Positions 57,199 to 64,000 of a stretch of DNA of 64,000 bases are shown in pieces (the stretch's first letter is position 1; each line of letters starts with the position of its first letter). Both the position numbers and the translations under genes were made by a program. Source of the DNA: Rhodoferax sediminis. GTDB taxonomy: Bacteria > Pseudomonadota > Gammaproteobacteria > Burkholderiales > Burkholderiaceae_C. Under the pieces are notes generated by a model. That model did not search any database. It was given only the letters and a program-made list of their open reading frames with translations, and was not told the origin of the DNA. The DNA is taken from positions 3,051,001 to 3,115,000 of the forward strand of contig NZ_CP035503.1 in the NCBI RefSeq assembly GCF_006970865.1, read 5' to 3'.

Positions 57199-58185
57199 TC
57201 AGCTCCTTGGCGGCTCGAGTGGGGTATCCAACGGGATTGACGCGAGCACCGCCAACGCCACCGATGCAATCCGCGAGTGCAGCGAATCGGCACGCGAAGT
57301 CAACACTATCGGCACTTTGGCCCCGAGCACCAAGCCAGCGCAGTCACCACCGCCGATGTAATTGAAGCTTTTGTACAGCATATTGCCGGCATTCAGATCT
57401 GGCATCAGCAACAGATCCGCATCGCCGCTGACCTGGGAGTTGATTTTCTTGATGCGCGCCGCATCGGCGGATATGGCATTGTCGAAACCAAACGGGCCTT
57501 CCACGATCGCACCCGGCCACGCACCCTGCCGCGCCATCTCGACCAGCGCCCGGGCGTCCACGGTGGCCGGAATCGCCGGGTTCACGGTTTCGACCGCCGC
57601 GACGATGGCGACTTTAGGATGCGCGACGCCGAGTCGTTGCAACAGCGCGATTGCGTTGCCGATGATGTCGCGCTTGGTGTGCAGGTTGGGGGCGATATTG
57701 ACAACGCAGTCGGCGAGCGCGAGCAGCTTTGGATAGCGTGGCAAGTCAAACACGAACGCATGGCTGATGCGCGTATTGCCGCGCAGTCCGGAATGCTTGT
57801 TCACGACCGCTGACATCAACTCGTCGGTATGCAACGAGCCCTTCATCAGTGCGCCAATCACACCCTCACGCGCCAGCATGGTCGCGCGCAACGCCGCTTC
57901 GGGACCAGCGTCAGCCGTATCAATGAGTTCGAATTGCGCCACGTCCACGCCAGCGGCGCTGGCCGCGCGGGCGATTGGCCCGGCGGGGCCAATCAGCACC
58001 GGCCGGGCAATGCCGGCTGCAGCAATCTGCGCGGCCGCACCCAGCGCAAGTGCGTCGCACGGGTATACCAAACCCACAGCCGGTGCCTGAGTGCCAGCCC
58101 GCTGCCGTGCGCGCTCAACCAACTCGTGCAATCGGGGGTGTGTAGCGGCAGCGCTGCGCAGATCAGGGGATGCATGTTCATTCAT
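57199..58185 (-). CDS. pta: phosphate acetyltransferase
   Basis: A 328-residue short-type Pta/Ptb-family protein that converts acetyl phosphate and CoA to acetyl-CoA. Marks include GALMKGSLHTDELM, HAFVFDLP, DLNAGNMLYKSFNYIGGGDCAGLVLGAKVPIVLTSRAD near the C-terminus. The short form typically accompanies xsc. The ATG at 58185 gives a start NEHASPD; an earlier GTG at 58197 is possible. It ends just before the soeA start. Confidence 0.9.
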   Translation of the reverse strand: MNEHASPDLRSAAATHPRLHELVERARQRAGTQAPAVGLVYPCDALALGAAAQIAAAGIARPVLIGPAGPIARAASAAGVDVAQFELIDTADAGPEAALRATMLAREGVIGALMKGSLHTDELMSAVVNKHSGLRGNTRISHAFVFDLPRYPKLLALADCVVNIAPNLHTKRDIIGNAIALLQRLGVAHPKVAIVAAVETVNPAIPATVDARALVEMARQGAWPGAIVEGPFGFDNAISADAARIKKINSQVSGDADLLLMPDLNAGNMLYKSFNYIGGGDCAGLVLGAKVPIVLTSRADSLHSRIASVALAVLASIPLDTPLEPPRS

Positions 58186-58207
58186 GACGGGGTTCACCGT
58201 GACGAGC

Positions 58208-59635
58208 CTAGAGTTCCTGGTAGCCATGAGGCTCTTGCGCGATAGTGGCTATCTGAGGACTCTTGCCCCAAACCATTCGCGCCCCGTACGCCAGCACGAG
58301 AATGCCCAGACTGATCACCCCCAGCAGCAATGGCGTTCGCTGATCGGGGATGAACCACATCGCCACGACAATCGCCACCATTGCGAAGATCGCCACGTAT
58401 GTCAGATACGGATAGCACCACATGCGCACCCGCAGCCGTGCGGGATCCTCGCGCTCGAGCCGCGAGCGCAGGCGCAGCTGCGAGACTGCAATCAGGATAT
58501 AGACAAATATCGCAACCGTACCGTAGGAGTTGACCAGAAACGCAAACACCTTGTCCGGCGAAACGTACGACATGATCACAGCCACGTAGCCGAACAGTGT
58601 GCCGATCAGGATCGCACGGATAGGTACCCCGTTACGGCTCAGCTTGGCCAAGCCGCGCGGCGCGTCGCCGCGCCTGGTCAGGGCGAACAACATCCTTGAA
58701 GAGGCATACAGCCCCGAGTTCAGCGCCGACAGCACGGCGGTCAGGATGACGGCGTTCATGATTTCCGCCGCCGCCTTGATACCTATGACGTTGAGCGCAC
58801 TGACATACGGGGTCTTCATGCCGATCGAGTTCCAGGGCACCAGGCAAACGACAAGGAATATCGAGCCAACGTAGAACACCAGCACACGAGTGATCACGGA
58901 ATTGGTGGCCTGCGCAACTGCCTTTTCCGGCTCCGCCGTCTCGGCCGCCGCGATCGTCACAATCTCCGCACCGAAATAAAACCCGGTGGCCGCGACCGCG
59001 CCAGTCAGCACCGGCACGATACCGTGCGGAGCGAAGCCGCCGTCCGCGGTGAGGTTGGCCACGCTGGCCGAGACGCCTGGCCACAGGCCGAGTACGTATA
59101 ACCCCCCCAGAAACAGGAACACAACGATCGCCGCAACCTTGATTGACGCAAACCAGAATTCGAACTCGCCGAACGACTTCACGGAAATCAGATTCGTCAG
59201 GGTCAGCAAAACCAGCAGCGTCAGGCTGATGACCCAACCCGGCACGTCAGGGAGCCAAAATTGCACGATAGTGGCGCCCGCGACCGCCTCGAGTGCGACG
59301 ACAATGACCCAAAAGTACCAGTACATCCAGCCGGTCAGGAAACCAGCCAGTTCGCCCACAGCCGGCCGGTCGCTCCAGGCCAGCCGGGCGTACTCATAAA
59401 AGGATCCAACGGTCGGCAGCGCCACGGCCATTTCGCCAAGCATGCGCATCACCAGCACCACCAACACGCCGGTAATCAGAAACGAGATGACGGCAGCAGG
59501 GCCAGCCTGCTGGACCACTACACCGCTACCCACAAACAGACCGGCACCGATCACGCCACCCAGAGCGATCATGGTCATGTGGCGCTGCTTCAGACTATGC
59601 TGGAGACCGCTTGAACCGCGGGATTCGCTTGTCAT
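58208..59635 (-). CDS. AAT-family amino acid permease (GABA permease-like)
   Basis: A 475-residue APC transporter with 12 helices. The N-terminal helix-1 motif is MIALGGVIGAGLFVGSGV, and SFYEYARLAW, GFLTGWMYWYFWV and AETAEPEKAV are typical of the GabP/AnsP branch. It lies between xsc and pta on the same strand, 22 bp from pta. It may import an amino acid or sulfonate related to taurine (for example homotaurine or alanine), or export one. The 184-bp gap to xsc shows no clear signal. Confidence 0.88.
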   Translation of the reverse strand: MTSESRGSSGLQHSLKQRHMTMIALGGVIGAGLFVGSGVVVQQAGPAAVISFLITGVLVVLVMRMLGEMAVALPTVGSFYEYARLAWSDRPAVGELAGFLTGWMYWYFWVIVVALEAVAGATIVQFWLPDVPGWVISLTLLVLLTLTNLISVKSFGEFEFWFASIKVAAIVVFLFLGGLYVLGLWPGVSASVANLTADGGFAPHGIVPVLTGAVAATGFYFGAEIVTIAAAETAEPEKAVAQATNSVITRVLVFYVGSIFLVVCLVPWNSIGMKTPYVSALNVIGIKAAAEIMNAVILTAVLSALNSGLYASSRMLFALTRRGDAPRGLAKLSRNGVPIRAILIGTLFGYVAVIMSYVSPDKVFAFLVNSYGTVAIFVYILIAVSQLRLRSRLEREDPARLRVRMWCYPYLTYVAIFAMVAIVVAMWFIPDQRTPLLLGVISLGILVLAYGARMVWGKSPQIATIAQEPHGYQEL

Positions 59636-59819
59636 TTTATTGCTCTCGCTGAACGTAATGAGTGCTCGAACGCCCATGCCTCATAGGGGCCGTCACTCCG
59701 TGCAGGAGGCGTACACGCCCGCCCGCACAGCACCTATCCAGGGGCGGGTGCTCGCGCGCGAATGCACCAGCGCCCCAAGATAAGACCGAACCCATTTCAG
59801 GGCTTCCCCGTTCGGGTTG

Positions 59820-61646
59820 TCAGACGTAGTCCTTGTACTTCTCAAGCAGGCGCACCGGCTTGGCCAGCGCGTCGCGGCGGAACGGGTCACCCAACTCGCG
59901 TGTGCACATGATCTCGATCACACAAGTCTTGCCTTCGTTCATCTGCATGTCAACGGCCTTCTTGAGCGCCGGGCCGACGTCTTCCAGGTGATCCACGATG
60001 ATGGCTTCGGCGCCCATGGCCTTGGCCATGCCGGACCAGCTTTCGTTCTCCAACTCGGCGGCCACGAAGCGGCGGTTGTAGAAGTCAACCTGGTTCTTCT
60101 TCTCGGCACCCCACTGGCGGTTGTGAAAGACCACGGCGGTGACCGGGATGTTGTGGCGCACAGCGGTCAGGATTTCAACCATGCTCATGGCCCAGGCGCC
60201 GTCCCCGGCGTAGGCAATGGCAGGACGGTCCATCGCGGCCAGCTTGGCACCGATCATGGTCGGCAGCGCGTAGCCGCAGTTGCCGAAGCTCATCGGGGCA
60301 AAGAAGCTGCGCGGCTCTTCAAAACGCAGGTAGCTGTTGGCCACCGAGTTGATGTTACCGATGTCGGTGGACACCATGGCGCGCGGCGGCATCGCTTTTT
60401 CGAGTTCGCGCAGAACCTGGCGGGGATGCAGGTACTCGCCACCGTTGAAGGTCTTTTCCTTAGCGTTCTCTTCGATCATGTCGAGGCTGAACGCGTCTTT
60501 TTCGTGCGTCCACTCGTTCAGCTCCTTTTCCCAGGCGTCTTTTTCGGCCTGGACGGTCTTGGCGCGCGCTTCCTTAGTGGCATCGCAGGCCAGGGTCTTG
60601 CCGACCAGACGGCGCGTCAGTTCAGCGGCGGTAGCCTTGGCGTCGCCGCAGATGCCGACCGTGATCTTCTTGACCAGGCCCAGGTTGGTGTGATCGGCCT
60701 CGACCTGGATGATCTTGGCGTTCTTGGGCCAGTAGTCCATGCCGTGCTGCGGCAGCGTGCCGAAGGGGCCCATGCGCGAACCCAGCGCCACCACCACGTC
60801 AGCCTGGGCGATCAGCTTCATTGCAGCCTTGGAGCCCTGGTAGCCCAGCGGGCCGGCCCACAGCGGGTGGCTGGCGGGAAAAGCGTCATTGCGCAGGTAG
60901 CCGGTGACCACGGGCGCGCCCAAGCGCTCGGCCAGAGCCTTGCACTCCTCCACCGCGTTGCCCATCACCACGCCGCCACCGGCCAGAATGACCGGGAACT
61001 TGGCCGTGGCCAGCAGTTCGGCCGCGGCGGACAGCGTTTCTTCGCCGCCAGCGCCACGGTCAACGCGCATTGGCTTGGGAATCTCGCACTCGATCTCGCC
61101 GTAGAAGTAGTCGCGGGGAATGTTGAGCTGGGTCGGGCCGTTGTCGGACATGGCGCGGTCAAAGCAGCGTGCCGTGTATTCAGCCATGCGCTTGGGATGC
61201 GTCACATGGCCCTGGTACCTGGTGAACTCCTCGAACATGGGCAGCTGGTTGGCTTCCTGGAAACCACCCAGGCCGATGCCGGTGGTGCCGGTCTCGGGGG
61301 TAATGATGACGACCGGGCTGTGTGCCCAGTAAGCGGCGGCAATGGCGGTCACGCAGTTGCTGATGCCTGGGCCATTTTGGCCGATGGTCACGCCGTGGCG
61401 GCCCGACACGCGGGCGTAGCCGTCAGCCATGTGGGCAGCACCTTGTTCGTGCACGACCGGGATCAAACGGATACCGGCGGGCGCGAAGATATCCATCGCA
61501 TCCATGAAGGCCGAACCCATGATGCCAAACATGTCGGTCACGCCATTGGCGACCATAGTCTCGACAAAGGCCTCGGAAGGGGTCATCTTTTGCACACCGC
61601 TAACGACAGTTCGAGCGGTTGCGGAAGCGGCTGGTTTTTGACTCAT
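59820..61646 (-). CDS. xsc: sulfoacetaldehyde acetyltransferase
   Basis: Xsc, a TPP enzyme, converts sulfoacetaldehyde and phosphate to acetyl phosphate and sulfite, the central desulfonation step. The 608 residues fit the family. The catalytic glutamate lies in VVHEQGAAHMADGYAR, and the TPP/Mg site in GDGAWAMSMVEILTAVRHNIPV with NRQWGAEK. TGTTGIGLGGFQEANQLPMF and LNIPRDYFYGEI are typical of Xsc rather than acetolactate synthase. A GGAGA site precedes the ATG at 61646. Divergent from an IclR regulator with two palindromes between. Confidence 0.95.
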   Translation of the reverse strand: MSQKPAASATARTVVSGVQKMTPSEAFVETMVANGVTDMFGIMGSAFMDAMDIFAPAGIRLIPVVHEQGAAHMADGYARVSGRHGVTIGQNGPGISNCVTAIAAAYWAHSPVVIITPETGTTGIGLGGFQEANQLPMFEEFTRYQGHVTHPKRMAEYTARCFDRAMSDNGPTQLNIPRDYFYGEIECEIPKPMRVDRGAGGEETLSAAAELLATAKFPVILAGGGVVMGNAVEECKALAERLGAPVVTGYLRNDAFPASHPLWAGPLGYQGSKAAMKLIAQADVVVALGSRMGPFGTLPQHGMDYWPKNAKIIQVEADHTNLGLVKKITVGICGDAKATAAELTRRLVGKTLACDATKEARAKTVQAEKDAWEKELNEWTHEKDAFSLDMIEENAKEKTFNGGEYLHPRQVLRELEKAMPPRAMVSTDIGNINSVANSYLRFEEPRSFFAPMSFGNCGYALPTMIGAKLAAMDRPAIAYAGDGAWAMSMVEILTAVRHNIPVTAVVFHNRQWGAEKKNQVDFYNRRFVAAELENESWSGMAKAMGAEAIIVDHLEDVGPALKKAVDMQMNEGKTCVIEIMCTRELGDPFRRDALAKPVRLLEKYKDYV

Positions 61647-61685
61647 GATGCAATGTCTCCTTGCGAGTGCGGGTAAAAAAATAGA

Positions 61686-61705
61686 TTCCGGAACAGCAAG
61701 TTCCG
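61686..61705. promoter_or_regulatory. candidate IclR operator near xsc start
   Basis: TTCCGGAA (61686-61693) overlaps CGGAAC-agcaa-GTTCCG (61689-61705), a perfect 6-bp inverted repeat 43 bp upstream of xsc. TTCCGGAA recurs at 61785 inside the second dyad of this 167-bp gap. IclR-type binding is inferred. Confidence 0.5.
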
Positions 61706-61776
61706 TTTTTCGTACAATCGAACTATAAATGTGAGCCTTCATTTGGTCAACAATAATTTACAAATCGATACGCCAT

Positions 61777-61809
61777 GTACTAATTTCCGGAATTTGACTA
61801 TATTAGTAC
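61777..61809. promoter_or_regulatory. inverted repeat at the iclR start
   Basis: GTACTAAT and ATTAGTAC form a perfect 8-bp inverted repeat with TTCCGGAA inside, ending 4 bp before the IclR start codon. The position suits autorepression. Confidence 0.5.
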
Positions 61810-61813
61810 CCTC

Positions 61814-62608
61814 ATGAAAATCGTCCAGAGTGCCATACCCGATGCAGCAGAAGTGAACGGCGACACGCCAACGATGCGGCTGTTCGCGCTGCTCGAAGTG
61901 ATCGCTGCCAGAGATCAGCATCACTCGCTGCAGAGCCTTGTCGAAGAAACCGGCCTGCCCAAGGCCACGCTGCATCGGATGTTGCAGCAACTCGAATCCG
62001 CCGAGCTATTGCAGCGCGAGAGCGATAACCGTCACTATGGCATCGGTACCCGGCTGCGGCGCTTGGCGGAGAACCTGTTGTTGAACGACAGCCACCGCGG
62101 CGCACGCCACACGGTACTGAAAAAACTGGTCGAAGAGGTTGGTGAAAGCTGCAACATCACGTCGCTGTCGGGCGACGAAGTGATCTACCTCGATCGGGTC
62201 GAAACTGCGGCACCGTTGCGCTTTTTCCTGCGCGCGGGTTCGCGCGTGCCGGTTCACTGCTCGGCCAGTGGGAAAATCCTGCTGACGCAGATGAGCGCGG
62301 CCCAGCGCCGGCGTCTGCTGGCGCACGCGCCGCTCGAAAAATACACCGCCGGAACCAACACCGACCTGGACCGTCTCGAACGCGACATCCTGCGTGCACG
62401 CAAGGACGGCTATGCGCTCGACGAGGGAGAGTTTCTTCCCGGCCTGATGTGCATTGCCGTTCTCGTGCCGCGCGACAGCGGACCGTCGAATCTGTGCGTC
62501 GCAATCCAGGCGCCGACCATTCGGGCAAGCGTCGAAAAGGCCAAGCAATGGTTGCCGGCGCTCAAGGGCGCTGCATTGGCGCTGAGCCGCATCGATGCGG
62601 GCACATGA
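61814..62608 (+). CDS. IclR-family regulator of the xsc operon
   Basis: A 264-residue IclR protein. The N-terminal helix-turn-helix is SLQSLVEETGLPKATLHRMLQQLE, followed by the effector domain with CNITSLSGDEVIYLDRVE and HCSASGKILL, and LPGLMCIAVLVP near the end. It is divergent from xsc and so probably controls sulfonate breakdown; the related IseR of isethionate clusters is also an IclR protein. The effector may be sulfoacetaldehyde. Confidence 0.88.
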   Translation: MKIVQSAIPDAAEVNGDTPTMRLFALLEVIAARDQHHSLQSLVEETGLPKATLHRMLQQLESAELLQRESDNRHYGIGTRLRRLAENLLLNDSHRGARHTVLKKLVEEVGESCNITSLSGDEVIYLDRVETAAPLRFFLRAGSRVPVHCSASGKILLTQMSAAQRRRLLAHAPLEKYTAGTNTDLDRLERDILRARKDGYALDEGEFLPGLMCIAVLVPRDSGPSNLCVAIQAPTIRASVEKAKQWLPALKGAALALSRIDAGT

Positions 62609-62621
62609 ACCGAAAGCTTCC

Positions 62622-63602
62622 ATGACTGATACTGCTGCTCTCCAGCCCGACCTTCTGCTCTCCGTACGGGAGGTTTTCGGCATCGACTCCGACCTGACGG
62701 TGCCCGCATTCAGCGAGCGCGACGATCACGTGCCCGACATCGACACGGTCTATCGCTTCAACCCAGCCGTGACCCTCGCAATCCTCGCCGGCTTTACGCG
62801 CGACCGGCGCGTCATGGTGCAAGGTCTGCATGGCACGGGAAAGTCCACGCACATTGAGCAAGTGGCCGCACGGCTGAACTGGCCCTGTGTTCGCGTTAAC
62901 CTTGACGGCCACATCAGTCGGCTCGACCTGGTCGGCAAGGATGCGGTCGTGCTGCGCGACGGCCAGCAGATCACCGAATTCCAGGAAGGCATCGTGCCTT
63001 GGGCCCTGCAGCGCCCGGTTGCGCTGATCTTCGACGAGTACGACGCCGGCCGGCCAGACGTGATGTTCGTGATCCAGCGCATCCTGGAGCGCGACGGCAA
63101 GTTCACGCTGATGGACCAGAATAAAGTGATCCGGCCGCACCCGCACTTTCGCCTGTTCGCAACCGCCAACACGGTGGGACTCGGTAATCTGAACGGTCTG
63201 TACCATGGTGCGCAACGCCTCAACCATGCGCAAATTGACCGCTGGAACATTGTCGCGTCTCTCAACTACCTGCCGCGTGACGAGGAAGTGGCGATCGTGC
63301 AGGCGCGCGTGCCATCGCTCGTGAGCGCGGCGGGCACTTCGCTCGTGCAGGCGATGGTCGCCGTTGCCGACCTGACCCGCAAGGGTTTCGCGGCCGGCGA
63401 CCTGTCGACCCTGATGTCACCACGCACCGTGATCACCTGGGCCGAGAATATCGAGATATTTCACGATCCGGCCGTGGCATTCCGCCTCTCGTTCGTCAAC
63501 AAATGTGACGAGGCCGAACGACCGGTGGTCGGCGAGTACTTCCAGCGCTGCTTCGATCGCGAACTCGACGAGTCCTACCAGATCACCCACAAGGACTCTT
63601 GA
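62622..63602 (+). CDS. CobS-like AAA+ ATPase (MoxR/cobaltochelatase type)
   Basis: A 326-residue AAA+ protein closely resembling CobS, the ATPase of aerobic cobaltochelatase. Walker A is GLHGTGKSTHIEQVA, Walker B LIFDEYDAG, sensor ATANTVGLG, and the opening FGIDSDLTVPAF is CobS-like. CobS works with CobT and CobN in B12 synthesis, but no cobN is visible. Beside xsc it may instead remodel or load metal into a sulfonate-pathway enzyme. The ATG at 62622 lies 13 bp after iclR. Confidence 0.85.
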   Translation: MTDTAALQPDLLLSVREVFGIDSDLTVPAFSERDDHVPDIDTVYRFNPAVTLAILAGFTRDRRVMVQGLHGTGKSTHIEQVAARLNWPCVRVNLDGHISRLDLVGKDAVVLRDGQQITEFQEGIVPWALQRPVALIFDEYDAGRPDVMFVIQRILERDGKFTLMDQNKVIRPHPHFRLFATANTVGLGNLNGLYHGAQRLNHAQIDRWNIVASLNYLPRDEEVAIVQARVPSLVSAAGTSLVQAMVAVADLTRKGFAAGDLSTLMSPRTVITWAENIEIFHDPAVAFRLSFVNKCDEAERPVVGEYFQRCFDRELDESYQITHKDS

Positions 63603-63606
63603 GGCG

Positions 63607-64000
63607 ATGAGCGAAACCCAAGCCAGGGTACGCCACCAGCAGCGCGTGGAAGAGCTCTGCGCCGCCACAATCCGCGCCTTGAGCGGCGAGGCTGATTTGC
63701 ACTTTCGCGCACGCCGCCTTCACCGCGGGCGACGTGCACTGCCCCTATTTGCGCCGCATCTGCATCCTTCGCTGGACACCGATGATTTCGGCTCGTTCCG
63801 TGGCGCTGCGGACGGCTTGGCACTGCGCCTTTCGAAAAGCGACGCCGCGCTGCATCGAAGCCTGTGCCCGTCCGATCCGGTCGAGCGACTGGTGTTCGAT
63901 CTGCTTGAACAGATTCGCGTCGAGGCCCTCGCGCCAGCCGACATGCCCGGCGTTGCACACAATCTGCGGCACCGTTTCGAGGCCTGGTCGCTCGCGTTTC
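63607..64000 (+). CDS. CobT-like protein, N-terminal part (cut by window edge)
   Basis: The first 131 residues of a protein starting four bases after the CobS-like gene, with the segment FGSFRGAADGLALRLSKSDAALH and EQIRVEALAP, as in CobT-type proteins, which end in a VWA domain not included here. It would pair with the CobS-like ATPase. The remainder lies outside the window. Confidence 0.75.
   Translation, partial: MSETQARVRHQQRVEELCAATIRALSGEADLHFRARRLHRGRRALPLFAPHLHPSLDTDDFGSFRGAADGLALRLSKSDAALHRSLCPSDPVERLVFDLLEQIRVEALAPADMPGVAHNLRHRFEAWSLAF

Noticed and set aside
59636-59819. Small gene or terminator in the xsc-permease gap
   Set aside because: Only a weak CCGAAC/GTTCGG dyad without a T run and no convincing short frame with a ribosome site.

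Overview
The window is high-GC, gene-dense DNA that looks like a betaproteobacterial chromosome, most likely Comamonadaceae (a Polaromonas/Rhodoferax/Variovorax type). The reasons are the housekeeping genes (Entner-Doudoroff edd/eda, gcdH with a LysR regulator, pcm-like/rhodanese, waaA, a PMM/PGM gene) and short interspersed repeats built on a GCTAT...ATAGC core, which from memory are common in that family. No rRNA, tRNA, CRISPR array, insertion sequence or replication origin was seen.

Region 1 (1-19.7 kb) is mostly core metabolism. It holds a MarR-MFS pair with a divergent thioesterase, then a Cyc2-like cytochrome-porin fusion with a diheme cytochrome behind a perfect FNR-type box. Glyoxalase I, edd-eda, a ChaC-like cyclotransferase, a MobA-like transferase, pdxH, msrA, LysR/gcdH, waaA, PMM/PGM, Ada-AlkA, ogt, an EamA exporter and a DUF1345 protein follow. 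Repeats sit inside several of these genes, in frame.

Region 2 (19.8-29.6 kb) is a light-response module. A MerR-type regulator carrying the CarH/LitR cobalamin motifs is divergent from an operon coding an FAD oxidoreductase, DUF1365, a Cfa-like methyltransferase, a chalcone-isomerase-like protein, a GPH symporter, DUF3833, an SDR, a SnoaL-like protein and a photolyase.

Region 3 (29.8-64 kb) is an accessory island for organosulfonate use. TauABC imports taurine, TauR regulates, TauXY oxidises taurine to sulfoacetaldehyde, Xsc (TPP-dependent) makes acetyl phosphate and sulfite, Pta makes acetyl-CoA, and SoeABC oxidises sulfite to sulfate. A GMC oxidoreductase may feed isethionate in. Downstream of tauXY lies a peptide-type ABC importer with an amidohydrolase and a CobW GTPase, perhaps for taurine conjugates. 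Xsc is divergent from an IclR regulator followed by a CobS/CobT-like AAA+/VWA pair. SoeC carries a frameshift in a G tract.

The most unusual item lies inside the island. A clear TPP (THI-box) riboswitch on the minus strand (52402-52508) heads an operon of a LuxE-like acyl-protein synthetase, a LuxC-like acyl reductase, an NMT1/ThiXYZ-like ABC importer and an SDR. There is no luciferase. I infer a thiamine-precursor salvage route that imports a carboxylated precursor and reduces it, acid to aldehyde to alcohol, for thiamine synthesis. The neighbouring Xsc is itself a TPP enzyme.
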